A DNA stretch of 64,000 bases from Brachynemurus nebulosus (taxonomy: Eukaryota > Arthropoda > Insecta > Neuroptera > Myrmeleontidae), in the NCBI GenBank assembly GCA_035578155.1, contig JAPWDM010000009.1:4934001-4998000 (forward strand), in the 5' to 3' direction. The notes beneath the pieces were generated by a model. The model was not told the origin of the DNA and did not search any database. It saw only the letters and a program-made list of their open reading frames with translations. Shown piece by piece: positions 24,215 through 36,789 of the stretch. The first letter of the stretch is position 1, and the number at the start of each line of letters is the position of its first letter. A program made the translations under genes and the position numbers.

Positions 24215-24731
24215 TACTTAAATGATAATGTTACTAAACCGGTCCCAATTTCTTTGAAACCTATTATACATTTTAGCCGAAAATTTCAGTACGAGAAATA
24301 CAATAGACGTACATACGACTACGTAGGGGAAATCGACACTACATGTGTCAGTGTTACCGGGTACGGGTAAAAGGGGGATGACGGGAGTGTGAATTGTATC
24401 ACACGGCCCATTGACTTCTGCATTAATGTGGATAATGTGAATATATCCATCAAAGTGTTCCACAATTGTCCTTTACAATACAAATCAATTCATTACATTC
24501 ATCCAGTGCCAGTGTTTCATGTAATTCACAATGATAGCCGTAACTATGTACAGCCATGGCTGATACATTAAGTTAATCAAACAGATAGGTAGGCCATCTA
24601 CTGGCTATTGTTTACAACAAATAACAAATCGTTCTTGACAGTAGAAGATGGGTAATAAATTTTCGAATGTGAATTTCATTGAATGATTAGGTTTAAGGTT
24701 GGGCGGAGTGTGTAATCAAATATTACCAATA
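24215..24731. other. No feature recognised
   Basis: Contains two overlapping short frames on opposite strands (24218-24571) without a recognisable domain. Confidence 0.5.
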
Positions 24732-25426
24732 AATAAAGTAAAAAAATGTTTTTTAAGAAAAAGCTTTTATTTAAAAATGGGCTAAAAAAAATGAAATAAC
24801 TACTGAGTGAAGTTTGAAGCAATATGCAACATAATTTATAAAAGCTTGAGGCGTTATCATTAATTATTTCTGTTTTGGATATAAGTGTAGCTATTCTACT
24901 TTTCAGTACTTACCAAGCTTAATTAAACCCCTCAAGCTTTTATAAATTATGTTGCATATTGCTTCAAACTTCACTCAGTAGTTATTTCATTTTTTTAGCC
25001 CATTTTTAAATAAAAGCTTTTTCTTAAAAAACATTTTTTTTACTTTATTTTATTTTCTACTCTTTAGTCTAATTACAATTAATTTAAAAAAAAAAATAAA
25101 GAAGTAATTTTTTTACCTATATTTTAATCGGTTAACTTACCCCAATCAAATATAACTATGGAAACAAAAAATTGCAATGTAAAATCAATGGACAATATTT
25201 GACAATTTGAAATATCAAAAAGTTGCACAGGACTAAAAATCAACAATTTTGGTTTTGGGGCGAATTAGGACAAAACTAATTATACAATATTGCATTGTCA
25301 TCAAGGTTAAACACGTATGCAAAATTTGAAACCTCTAGCTCAATTAGAACCTGTCTAAATTTTGATTCCAAGATTTGATCTAAACCAACATACTAACATA
25401 TCAAGTTAAATAAAAGCTTTTAAAAA
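24732..25426. mobile_element. Fold-back repeat, copy B
   Basis: Nearly collinear with 9601-10288: arms at about 24732-24860 and 24925-25055, then the same unique tail ending in taaataaaagctttt. Similarity to copy A is high across both the hairpin and the tail, so the copies moved as one piece and are fairly young. Confidence 0.75.
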
Positions 25427-25507
25427 TAGAGATTTTCTTTAGGGAACAAAAATTTTTAAAGGATCAGAAATTTATACTGACTGAATTTGAACTCATGTGT
25501 ATCAAGC

Positions 25508-26146
25508 GCCATAAGAATATTGTAGTTTTTTCACTTTTATCATGGCAAAAAAAGTTAGGACAGATTTTTACAGCGAAAAAATTCGTTAAGTGCGTGTTTT
25601 TAACACGCACTAAGTAATGTCACCTCAGTGAAAGTGTTAATTTATGATTTATTGTTAACTCTATAGTTGTTAACTCTACAGCCCTCTTGCGTTTATTCAA
25701 TATGGATGTACAACTCTATAATTATTCAATATGGATATACAACTCTATAATAATTCTATAACCCCACTATGATCACATAACGATATTAATATGTCATCCT
25801 TCGATGACATAAAAAATGGTACAAAACATTTTATTGATCATTCTATTGTAGGTAAACACGATAAAAACGGAACAAAAATTCGTATTAATAATTTTAACTA
25901 AATTCAGAACCATAATAACAATGTATTAAATAATAATATGAATTTTAATAATTTATTTTATTCGTTAAATTGTCTTACCATATCATACTTGAGTTTTACA
26001 TTTTTTCTGAATAAATTTGTGTTTTCTACAATTCAAATTTTCTTATCTAAATGCAATTTAACTCGAAGCTCTTCTCGTTAAACTGCTAGGCAACAAATTT
26101 TCGTTAGACAAACCCAAATACAAACCTCTCGTGTAATAATAAGTGA
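25508..26146. repeat. Dispersed repeat, copy 2, with insertion
   Basis: Matches 5660-6051 in order. It is interrupted at about 25586-25812 by a segment that starts with the GTGCGTGTTTTTAACACGC palindrome. That segment also holds a tandem pair of attcaatatggatrtacaac units (near 25695-25745). A further stretch of about 75 bp around 25945-26030 is also absent from copy 1. Confidence 0.7.
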
Positions 26147-27059
26147 CTAAATATATATTTTACTGTTGCAAGTACGAGGAATCTATGTGCCACCCTCCAT
26201 TCTCAGTATATTTTTATTTATAATAAAAGCACATAGAAAACATTGAAATATAAAAAAAAAAAGATATAAAAATAAAAAGCTAATTTCGTGTGACACGGCT
26301 CAACTTTAATAATAAACACATTTATAGAAAATCGAAGTGTCTCAAAAACGTATTTACTACTTACTGTCCGTGAGTATCTGTTACAATCCATTCTTTATAA
26401 GCTTTCTAATATATTAGTAAAAGCTTCTATCCAACACATACATATATGTACGTACCGCGGCATACGAGGGTATTAAAGCTCTTACACTAAAAGTGTCCTT
26501 ACCGCAGCGACTGACCATTTACTTTTTAGAGTTGGCGGAGTATGAGTGACTCAAACTCACTGTATACATATGTATGTATAAATGAACATAAAGTTACTAA
26601 TAGCTGTTTCAAAGGGCATTAAAGGTTATATATATATCAAATAGATGTACGGGGGGAAGAAAGGGGGAAGAGTATACGTATGTATGTGTACAGTGAATGG
26701 GAAAAATTCGGTATTACCGAGACGGATTTTGGATCTGGTCACCTGTTGGTTATCGGACAGCACAAAATATTGGCAAATAGAGTTAAACTTTTTTTATGCA
26801 GTCTTTATTGCATGACTTTCTTATGCGATTTTTGAAAAAATTTCCGTTATAGTACATAATGTAAATCAAAAACCAGAGAAAGTAAGAAAATTAAACATTA
26901 ACTAGAATAACTTTCTTTGAAAAAATTACTTATTGATGATTTTTAGGCATTTAATCAGTACATTCGATAAGAACATAAGTTATTGCATCATTAAGTGATT
27001 TACATATGTATTTTTCAAAATTTTCATTATATTATAAAAATGAAATAAAACGTTCTTAT
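26147..27059. other. AT-rich sequence, nothing recognised
   Basis: A short word acgaggaatctatgtgccac at 26173-26192 recurs in near-identical form at 41832-41851, hinting at an old repeat. No gene was found. Confidence 0.45.
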
Positions 27060-27440
27060 TAGTGATGTCGGACAATTAATCAATTAGTCGGTTTAGTCGA
27101 CTAATTTTGTTTATACTTACAATTAGTCATATTTTAGTCGACTATTTTACCTTCGATTAAATGATTAAAATGATTAATTTTTTTAAATGACTAAAAAACG
27201 ACTAATTTAAAAAAATTTTCAGTATTAATTATTGGACTTCAAAAAATGGAAACTAAAAAATTATTTATATGTATGATGACTTTCATATCTTTCTTTTTGT
27301 TAAAAGAAAAATATTAAAAGTCCATAATTAAATTCAAAAGAAAACCTCGTTTTTGAAAGAGTTACATAGGTTACCTTACCATGAATTCGACTAAAAATTT
27401 AACCGATTAGTCGACTACTCTGTGCTCGATATTTTCGACT
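27060..27440. mobile_element. hAT-like MITE, 3'-broken copy
   Basis: Starts TAGTGATGTCGG and is the inverse of the element at 2075-2360 up to cgatattttcgact, after which similarity stops near 27440. The opposite terminus is missing. The middle is longer than in copy 1, so one has gained or lost sequence. Confidence 0.75.
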
Positions 27441-28234
27441 TTGATATCTCGATATTTGAAAAATTCTGAATCGAAAAATGAAATAATATGATTGATTCTG
27501 GCAGAAGTTTTTCTTTTAGAAGCCTAGCATGTCTAATGAATTTCAGTTTCAGCATTTAATCTTTTTACTTACAATTTTTAAGTAACTGAAAATTTGTAAG
27601 TAACCTTGATGACGTGATCAGATTAAAAATATTTTTATTTCTCAACCCAAGCTGTGTTGATGCGTTTTGTATTAGGGTGACTGACTGTATGGCAGAAATT
27701 TGGGTATAATATTTTCATTTTTTCTTTCGTACACACCCTTACACGCCTGTACGAATACTTTTGTACATGCCTGTACATATTGACAACTATCCTCCATTAC
27801 TGACAAGTAATAGAATCATAAGTGCAAATACGGTAAGTACTTTTATTTTGGGGGTTGAACCGTCTTCATGCCGCCACTGTGCCGAGATCGCCGTAAAAAC
27901 CCCATTATCGATTTTTACGACTGTCGAACACTGTTGATATACCTACATACATACTTATATTCAGGTCGTAAAATTTAGAAATTACTAATTTGTGAACGCA
28001 ATTATTAAAGTTATATATAAAATTTTGATGTAACTATATATTTCTTTTTTATATTTATTAATAAATCATATATACGAACAAATTTTGTTACTAAACTTTT
28101 TTTATGACTTATTTTCAGTGGTAAGGATTAATATTTATTTTTTGATAGTATCAAATATCGAGCGTATACTGTAATTAGTCGGGTTGACAAACCAAACCAC
28201 ATATTAATTATAAATAATTAAAAATATATAATAT
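27441..28234. other. No feature recognised
   Basis: AT-rich DNA with no gene or repeat copy detected. Confidence 0.5.
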
Positions 28235-28235
28235 A

Positions 28236-29440
28236 AAATACCCCTGTGCCAGCTTCTGCATAACATAGTGAATTTCCAAAGATTATGGACACTGGCGGAT
28301 CTCATATAACAACTTGTATCCTAGTAAAATTGCTCAGTTCTCTAAGAGTGAAAAAATTTTCAAATCGGTTGAGTAGTTAATTTTTGACGCTTTTGAGTCC
28401 CCAAGACCTTGACGGATCTCATATAGGATTTAAATTTTAAAAGGTGAAAAAATTTTCAAAATCGGTTAAGTAGTTTTATTTTTGGCGCTTTTGGGACCCC
28501 CGAACTTTGGCAGACTTCGTATAATATAACTTATAGTTCATCTAAAATAGTTTAGCTCTCTAACAGTGAACAAATTTTTAAAATCGGTGATGACGCATTC
28601 TTGAAAAGTTAGTTAATTTTTAAAAAAACAGGGGGTCGTTGCTTTGTCACTTTTCACAACAAAAATCGTACAAACACGAGTCGACTTTCGGCCATTACGC
28701 TATCATCAGGTGAAAAACACAACTAAAAACTGTTCTTTTAGGGCAAACTATTTAGTATTAGTAATTATTCACTTCATTTTTATAATATAAATAGTTTCGC
28801 CTAAAAGAACAGTTTTAGTTGTGTTTTTCACCTGATGATGGCGTAATGGCCGAAAGTCGACTCGTGTTTGTACGATTTTTGTTGTGAAAAGTGACAAAGC
28901 AACGATCCCATGTTTTTTAATATGGATTTTCACAAAGTAAACCTTTCTAATATTAGTTAATTTTTATTTTGAAAATATTGTTATTGTAACGATAAAATGA
29001 TGAAGCACTTATTGTAAAGAAATTTACCATATTTCTTAGTTTTTCTCAAAAGTTGGTCCATTTAGAAAAATGTTTTAAAAACTTGTCTTATGCAATTTTT
29101 TACCCTCTTTTTGATGGTTTAAAAAAGAATTTAAAGAATTTTGAAATCTGGCCAAAACTACTAAAAATGGCGAAAAATAGCCAAAATTTTGGCTTCTAAA
29201 AATCAGACGTATCTGGTGGACGAACTCATCCAAGCTATTGGGACTCTTGATCTTCTCACTAAATTTCATAAAGATTGGATGCTTCGTTCGAGAGTTATCG
29301 CGTAGACATATACATCTATCATATTATCTCATTTTCGGTTTCTCGAGGCGTCAAAACAAATTTCTGCCATAGTCCCGGGACTCAGGTCTTTCGATGGCAC
29401 CCGCGGTAATAAGTGAATTTCCAAAAAGGAAATTCACTTA
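28236..29440. mobile_element. Dispersed repeat R, copy 1, interrupted
   Basis: The family starts aaatacccctgt and carries tctggtggacgaactc, then an RTE-like phrase (gttcgagagttatcgcg) and a microsatellite-prone site. It ends here with a perfect hairpin of 12-bp arms, aagtgaatttcc / ggaaattcactt (29411-29439). Other copies are at 36268-36788 and 38976-39838. This copy is split by the insertion at 28623-28952. The 3' hairpin and inner microsatellite recall Helitron-derived repeats, but diagnostic ends are not clear. Confidence 0.7.
28609..28966. mobile_element. Palindromic insertion with 14-bp duplication
   Basis: TTAGTTAATTTTTA occurs at 28609-28622 and 28953-28966, bracketing about 330 bp. 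The homologous place in another copy of the host repeat (39348-39361) has it once, so this is a true insertion. The insert is an inverted repeat of about 105-bp arms (28634-28741 and 28801-28906) plus an asymmetric tail of about 35 bp. Both arms hold cctgatgat, gcgtaatggcc and gaaagtcgactcg. Long variable duplications and inverted terminal parts fit Penelope-like elements, but no protein is present. Confidence 0.75.
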
Positions 29441-30130
29441 AAAAAAATCGTTAATACTGTTTTATGTGTTTCAAGTCCGTGGTACGAGTCAGTCTGTCAA
29501 CTTTTAATTAATCATTGTTTCTTCCACTCAAATATTACGATGTGAATTTTTGCACTGCAGTGAACATTCTAATAACACTAATAAAGATATAAAAAAAAAT
29601 TCAAAACTGTTATAGTTTTATGGTAGCCGAGATTAATATCGCCTGATAACGAATCGTTATAAGTTGGAAATACATATAATTTTTTAAAAAAAAAATTGTC
29701 ATATGAAATTGTAACAGGTTAATAATTTTATATAATTAGTTTGTCTTCTATGATTTTTTATTTTTTTTAATTAGGATTTTTATAATGCTGAAACAATACT
29801 CGTAGTGATTTAAATCTACATTGAAGATGTATAAATAATTCGTTATAAAAAAATTTTTTTAATGATTTTAATGACTATTAGAAATACATAATATGTGGTT
29901 AGACAAAGACGATTTGTGTTAAGAATGCGTGAAAAAGACATTTTTATATTTCTCTAATTATTTATTGAAATAAGTTTTTAATAATAATTTTATTAATATT
30001 TTCAAAAATAGTATCGAAAAATCTCTAAAACTGACATAATTTTGGCTAAAATTTTCTTTCCAAATATCATTCAAAGCAAAAAAATTTTGTTTCAAATTTT
30101 ATATTTTTTGTTATTTACTTAAATTTCATA
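29441..30130. other. AT-rich sequence, nothing recognised
   Basis: Low-complexity AT DNA, no gene. Confidence 0.5.
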
Positions 30131-30334
30131 TACTGTCAACGGGGCTATTTGAAAACGATGGGGCTATTTGGAATAAAAAAAAGATTTAAACGCCTAAAGA
30201 ACATCCCCTATTAGGTAAAGACGCATCAACGTTATGAATCGTTCAGAAATCAATCAGTATAAGAGCTTAAATCTTTTCCTTTTTTTTTTGTTCCAAATAG
30301 CCCCACCGTTTTCAAATAGTCCCGTTTGACGGTG
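30131..30334. mobile_element. MITE with about 55-bp inverted ends
   Basis: The left end reads actgtcaacggggctattt; the inverse of the right end reads caccgtcaaacgggactat. Both continue through gaaaac.gtggggctatttgga and an A run. The unit is about 204 bp and non-coding. The CACYGTCAA start is compatible with a pogo/mariner-type element with a TA target, which is an inference. Confidence 0.7.
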
Positions 30335-30344
30335 AATTAGACCT

Positions 30345-30480
30345 TTTCGCGAGATAAAATGTAGCCTATGTCCTTCTCTGTTCCACCAGCTAATTCTATC
30401 CAAAATTTCAAATTAATTGGCTAAGCTGTTAAAGCATGTAAGCGAGACTAACAGATACAAACAAACTTACTTTGAAGTTT
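30345..30480. mobile_element. RTE-like tail or SINE, short copy
   Basis: Shares with 14515-14640 the words gtagcctatgtccttctc, aattggctaagctgtt and acaaacaaac in the same order. The 5' part with the cgcggct motif is absent, so this is a truncated copy. Confidence 0.65.
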
Positions 30481-33400
30481 GTAATCTTTTTTAGTTTCAA
30501 AAATACTTTTCGGAAAAATGAGAGGTCTGCTAATCCTATGCTTATAATTTCATCAAAAACAAAAAAACCCAAGACCAAAACCTATAAAAACCGTCAAATT
30601 TCATTGTCCCACCATAAAAATTATGGTTTGTAGAACTTTCAAGAATTTTAGTGGACCTGATGATGTCATGATGTCAGAAAATTAATTTGTGTTGAATTAA
30701 TATTTTTATGAAATTTGGATGTAAACTTTTCCTTTTCCAAGCCAAAACTGTAAAATTCTTTAAATAAATATCATTTTCCAGGTGAAATTTGTATTTGGGT
30801 CGGCTTAATATTCTTAATTTTGGTGAAACTGAACGAGCAGTATCAGAAATGTACATTAACACCCAAATTTTGCTAACCTACCATTTAGATTAATATTTTT
30901 TGCATGAAATTAAATTCGTGTGTCCCCTCATATATGGCGATTTATGTACTTTTTGATATAGATTAAAATTTTTGATAAAATAACAATGATTACACCAAGT
31001 GACTACACATGAAGTAAGTCGAAATTAATTACTTAAAAGGAAGTTTGAAATGATTTATAAAAAAAATTATGTAACGACTTTTTTGAATTATTTGAAGCAG
31101 AACACCATTAAAAATCATTCCATTTTATCAGAGAGACGCAACCAAATTTTCCAATACACAACTCAAAAAATGCAAATTTAATTAAAAATTTTTGAATACG
31201 AATTTTAAATCGTTTGGTTAGAGTATTTTAATAAAATATATATTTTTAATATTCACGCATATTATAAATAGTATAGTAAGTAAGTGCAGTAGCGGAGCTC
31301 GATCCAGCCTATACGAGGGGCGGGAAGGGGGGCGGTGTGTAAAAAAGTAGGCAGCATTTTGTTTAATTAACTTTTATTTGAATTTCTAACATCTGTTCCC
31401 AATTATTGTGAAACATAAAACCACATTGAAACATACCAATTCATTGTTTCGAATGCCTGTCTTGTATATATACCATCTATTGACGACCAGCAATATATTG
31501 AATTCAATTTTCAGTTCAATAATTATATAATTGTAAGAAAAAAATTGGTAGTGATTATTTAGGTATACAACTAGAAGGTTAGTTTGATGAGTTAGGGAAA
31601 ATATTGTTGAAAATTTTCAACTGATAAGTTTTCTGATTCTGTTTAAAAATGAACTGACGGTTCAAAACAATATTGTCACAGTTTCGAAATAAAAGTGGTA
31701 TTTTTGCCAAGTAAAATATTTGATTTATGAATTACCAATATGGAATACCATAATGTAACGCTCAAATCTATTAATATGATAAGTTGGATTTAAAAATTTT
31801 AAAGCGAAATGCAAAAGATTTGTTAAAAGTTATTCTAAACTGTTTAATAATTATGAATGAAGAACATCACAACATCGCAAAACCCTAAACCTCTTGGCAC
31901 AGAAAGTAGTTATGGGATTTTAGGTCAATTTTTTAAACTTTTGGCTAATACAGACACCACTCGCATAATTTTTTTTGATCTTGGTACATACTGAATAAAA
32001 AAAAAAAAAAAAAAGTAGAAAACAAATGAAGTAGTTATAGGTAATATAAAACATAGAACCATTTAACCATAAGAATAATATTGCATTAAAAACTCCACAT
32101 AATTTTCGTTGTGCACGAAAACCAGCTTACATTGTTTAATGTTTCAAAACTGCTCTGGAAAAATATCGAAAAAACTCGTTTTTTTTTTCGCTATAAAAAA
32201 AGCAAAATATTCAGCTCCAAACGAATCCAGAGTGTTTGGCTGAAAGACCTATCCAACGGGTAGCTGTTTCGTTTCCATCAAATCTCGTGAAAATCGAATG
32301 TCTGGTTCTGCAGTGTTCTGCTCAAATAATGTTATTTTCCGCTTATAGAAACCTGAAGATAGAAACCAATTTACTAAAATAGTATATACCTATGTTTTCA
32401 GAAAATAAAGCTTTGTCTGAAGTGGCGAGCCCCGGGGATAGAAAAAAAATTTAAAAATTTTTTTCCCAAAAATACAGTTGACGAGCAAAAAAAAAAATCC
32501 TTTTTCATTTCACTCGGGCCCCTACCAAATCCTCCGGATCTTCAGGCTACAGTTTTGTCTGCTCCTCCTCTCGCTGGCCTTGAACATAGGCCCAGCCAAA
32601 CACCCACTCACAGGTGATAGCTGGATTTATATCTATATCTGTGGTGGATCACAAAAGGGACTTCATTTTGACTCTACAGTTAAAATGATTCAAAATTTTC
32701 GATCAATTTCACCCTTTCTGCCATTGGATCACTAAACGGAAACAGTTGCATTATCCGTCCAATATTTTCAATCGCCAATCTCCAATTACTCTGTTATTCG
32801 TCTAAAAACGCACGGGAAATTTTGTTGTACATACCGAAATAACTGACAAACAGTAATAAAACAACGAATTACAAGACAAAGTAGATATATAGATAAGGAG
32901 AAGGAAGACGAACGGACACACGCGGACGGACAAACAGACGAACGAACGGATTGTGAATTGCCAATAAGATTTGATCGTCTAAGATGGCGGACGTACCATT
33001 TCCGGCTATAGCAAATATTACGTACATAATACTCTGTGTGCTGTATAACAAAACATTTTGCCATCAAAGTATTGTACTTACCCCGTCCCCCCGATGACTC
33101 ATACCAAATTGATTTGCGGTGGCTACTATTATCTATATATTGCTTTAGTTGGGGCTCGGATTCAGAAGACTTAGGTGCCACAAGAAAAAATTTTTCAAAT
33201 GCGAATCAATTTTTGGGATGAAACCATCAGAAATTGTGAAACATGGATAGACTTCGAAAACTGAGGTTTTGGAAATCGTGTGTCCCTTGCAGAGGAGTCC
33301 CAAAGCGAAACCAAAATTTTATTCTTACTATTTGGAACTTTATCTCAGTGAGAGTCTATGAACGCTTTCCTGTTTCAACACTTTTCCTATAATTTTTCCT

Positions 33401-34148
33401 TCCAGCCCCCCCCCCCCAAAAAAAAAAAAATTGATGAAATTGTTGAGAATCTGGTTACTGTTAATGATGATCATTCTGGTTTGGTTCAGGGTAGTATACA
33501 CAATATTCTATTTAGTGCCACCCCAAGTTTTCATTCACCAAGTAACGATCGCGCTAAATGAAAAACTGTTACGATGTTCAATATCGGTGGAGTGGGGGGT
33601 TGTCGTAATACTTATCGCTTGTTAGATACACTCCATGTCAAAAATTTCTACTGACCCGAAACGTTTCCAGGATGTTAATACAGTGGTCGCAATCGATCCC
33701 TGTATAGTTTGACCAGCAAAAATAATTTCTTTGGGTAGGGGGAGGGGAAGGGGGGTTACTTTGTAACACGTAGGGTAAGTGTCTATAAAAGGGTTTTGAA
33801 AATTTTTTTTGGCGAATCAGTGATCAAAAACGTTTGGTGGTCACCAGCATCATTATAGAATCAAAGGTTTGGGATATTAAAACGTTCACAACGCTGTACT
33901 ACGTCAACAATTCCGTACAAAAGCGTACATTTATATGATACATAAACGATAGTTCCGTCTATGTCTAAGCACTGTAGGAGTATTGTGCAGCAGACTTGTA
34001 GTATCTATTGTATCTCTCTTATGTATAGTGCCTAGACAGAGAACGGGCTACGGTTGTTAATACAATATATCAGTTGGGCTTTAGTCGTAATGATCCATGA
34101 CCATCACTGTGAAAAAGAAAATATTTGGAAAACTGATCACATTTTGAG
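30481..34148. other. Long AT-rich stretch without genes
   Basis: Contains A runs (31990-32012), a C/A run at 33407-33430, a GGAC-type run near 32910-32950 and an imperfect inverted pair ccgtctatgtctaagcactg / agtgcctagacagagaacgg at 33956-34047. Short frames around 32478-33625 overlap on both strands and resemble nothing known. Confidence 0.45.
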
Positions 34149-34716
34149 TTAAAGTACCATCATAGTGTGATTTGCCAAAAAATAGTCAATATTCACAATT
34201 TTTTTTCGGATGGATAGAATGGGGGAATAGGGATGAATTGTTTTTTACGATTAATACCACTATTTAACAATACAAAAATATTCTTCTTTTATTTATTATT
34301 ATTTATTTTTTATAATTATTATAATTTTTTGAAAAAACTGTATTTAAAAAAGGCCGAAAATTCGGTGCCCACGATTGCGGCGGCAGTTTTTATCTGAAAA
34401 AAAAAATCAAATAGATTATCAATCTGTAGGTAAGCCACCATGTTCCTATGGGAGCTTTTTTTTCTTGAAATTTCAAAAAATGGCGGCGGTTTGAATAAAA
34501 AGTATAAAATTTTTTACAGTTTTCCGTGTGGAAAAACAGGAAGATTTCAAAAAAAAGCTCCCATAAATAAAAATAAATAAAAAAAATATTTTTGTATTGT
34601 TAAATAGTGGTGTTAATCGTAAAAATAATTCATCCCCATTCCCCCATCCTATCCATCCGAAAAAAATTGTGAATATTCACTAGTTTTCGGCAAATCATAC
34701 TGTGATGGTACCTTAA
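34149..34716. mobile_element. Palindromic TTAA element, copy 2, deleted
   Basis: TTAA at both ends and the same terminal words as copy 1 (gtaccatcatagtgtgatt / aatcatactgtgatggtac). The left arm is complete. The right arm has lost roughly 110 bp next to agctcccataaat, so the palindrome is lopsided. Both copies keep the cccccat/atggggg patch near each end. Confidence 0.8.
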
Positions 34717-36009
34717 TAGATTGCCCTAGGTAATATTTGCATTTTGGAACCGTATTCTGTGGTTTTTTTAAATGATACTTCAGGCATAATCCTCTTGGTA
34801 AGTTTGGGACGCAAATTTCAAAATATAGATGCTGCAGTCTTTTTGCGGGCCAATAAATCCTACAAGCTCTGTTTCCAAAATTGGAAACTAGACATTTTTT
34901 TTTTAAAAGACTCGCACTCTTCCTGTCGCGAAAATTTCTCCTTTCACTCACGAACCATACTTTTGACGCTTGAGTGTCGCTCGATCTTTTGTCTCTCGAA
35001 ATGTGTTGTTATTTTTTCGATGTACAAAAGAAAACGAAATATTTGTAAATGATGAAGAGAAATGAACGAAGGGATTGTGTATTGGGCTGGTGTAAGTATT
35101 GGGCTGCCGTTTGGGCTGCTATTGTTATTGTTGTTGTTGCTATAAATGAAAAACGATAGCCTCAACACTTGCTCTATACTTAGGTATATTGTGATGATGT
35201 TTTGAAATATTTTGATAAAATTTTCTGTTGATATGTAGTACCTTGGCTAATAATTGTATATATGAGATTGGATTATTACCCGCGTAATAAGAGGAAAAAT
35301 TTAATGCTCAAATACAATTTTGTTATGAGCCCATCAGTCGGCAAGTAAAAATGTTTTGTGGCAACATAAAAATTTATTGCCAAGATATATATATATTATT
35401 TGCTGCCATGATTTTTACTCAACAATGAGCATAGAGGCCGACGAATGCTAGAACGTTAATTGATAATATTATATCATATATGTCGGATTCTGAAATGATT
35501 CTTCAAATTTAGCACTATTTTCGGTTTATTTGAACGTCACATTAATTGACGAAAAGAATTTTGGGTGCAGAGGTATTATAAATTCTGCTAGCAATTTGAT
35601 AATTTTGAATAATTCGTCAGGGTAGTAAGGAGAGCCAGGCAGAAGAAACAGAAAATATTACTTGAATTTGTTTAGATTCCGACGTAGTGAAGCGACTCCA
35701 CCAGTTCGAAGCGACTCCAAATTCGATTATTGTAAAAAGGCATTGTATAAGTTCAATATTGTTCCAAAATTAAAAAAATTTCAACACTGTAGTAGCCTTC
35801 GAAAAACTAAAATTTAAAATTCGTCACGTGAAATTCACGTGGTTTATTAAAAAAAAATTTGCCCTTAAATCAATGGGTTTAGCTCTAGAGAAAATCGGAA
35901 AAATCAAAATTTTTCGATTATTTCGCCAAAGTTTAACAGTCGCGATAATTTTAGAACCATTAGAAGAAAAGTCACCAAATTTTGTCCCTTTTACTACCCC
36001 ATATACAGC
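34717..36009. other. AT-rich sequence, nothing recognised
   Basis: Overlapping short frames on both strands (34649-35168) show no known domain. A weak inverted pair gtaaaaat...tggca / tgcca..atttttac lies at 35346-35419. A (TTG)n-like patch is near 35120-35140. Confidence 0.45.
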
Positions 36010-36266
36010 CAGTTGAGTAGCCGAACGTACTTAGGCTCTAGTACTTGTGCACTGATAAGTCAAGGGATCGAATCCCTCGGACGACTATATGCTCGTGAAG
36101 GTTTTTCGCAATTTACTTTTGCAATTTTAGATGCATATCAGCATAGTTCCTTTAAGAAGCCGGTTGCACACGCATACCTTTCAAGTCCTAGCTCTCCCCT
36201 ATACAAGATCCGGTAAAAATCGGTAACGTGGTTAAAGTTTCCCTTCCCCTCTGGTACTATAACTAA
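36010..36266 (+). mobile_element. tRNA-derived SINE-like unit
   Basis: The segment agtagccgaacgtacttagg resembles a Pol III A box. It is followed about 45 bases later by ggatcgaatccc, a good B box (36065-36076). The spacing and the cloverleaf-poor downstream body suggest a tRNA-headed SINE rather than a functional tRNA. Its right edge abuts the dispersed repeat at 36268. No second copy was found in the window. Confidence 0.5.
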
Positions 36267-36267
36267 A

Positions 36268-36589
36268 TACCCCTGTCGCAGCATCCTGCATAACATAGCG
36301 AATTTCCGTTTATAAAAATTAGTTTTTCTCTGAAACTAGTTGACATAGAAGAATAGTTTAAAGACCTTTTTTATGTAATTATTTCTCCTCTTTTAAATGG
36401 TGTAAAAAAATTTTTGAATAAGTGGAAATTTTGGCAAAAAACTAACTTTTTACAAGAACAAAAACCATGTTCCTGGCATCCGACGTATCTGGCTGACGAA
36501 CTCGTCCAAGGGTTTGAGACTTCCAATGTTTTCACCAAATTTCGTAAGAATTGGATAGTTCGTTCGAGAGTTATCGCGCGGACACACAC

Positions 36590-36665
<76 letters not shown>

Positions 36666-36788
36666 TTTAGTGAATATTATTTTCGGTTTCTAGGGACCTC
36701 AAAACAAATTTCTGCCATAGTTCCGGGCTCAAGTCGCGTCATGACAGTGGCTGTAATAGCTGAATTCCATTTTGGAAATTCGCTAAAA
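36268..36788. mobile_element. Dispersed repeat R, copy 2
   Basis: Starts aaatacccctgtcgcagcat and ends with the imperfect hairpin tagctgaattcc / ggaaattcgcta. Relative to copy 3 it lacks the middle third. A long TA microsatellite has expanded at the position where the others have only acacatatata. The 143-codon plus-strand frame through this region is an artefact of the repeat and microsatellite. Confidence 0.7.
36594..36662. repeat. (TA)n microsatellite, about 34 units
   Basis: A pure TA run right after cacacacacaaa, inside dispersed repeat R copy 2. Confidence 0.9.
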
Positions 36789-36789
36789 G

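Noticed and set aside
32786..33181. 131-codon minus-strand frame
   Set aside because: No ATG-led domain structure, overlaps open frames in two other phases, and contains a translated GGAC-type run.
33956..34047. Inverted pair ccgtctatgtctaagcactg / agtgcctagacagagaacgg as a MITE
   Set aside because: Several mismatches, no target duplication and no second copy in the window.
36030..36090. tRNA gene
   Set aside because: A-box and B-box-like words are present but the distance between them is too long for a tRNA and no acceptor stem forms; called SINE-like instead.
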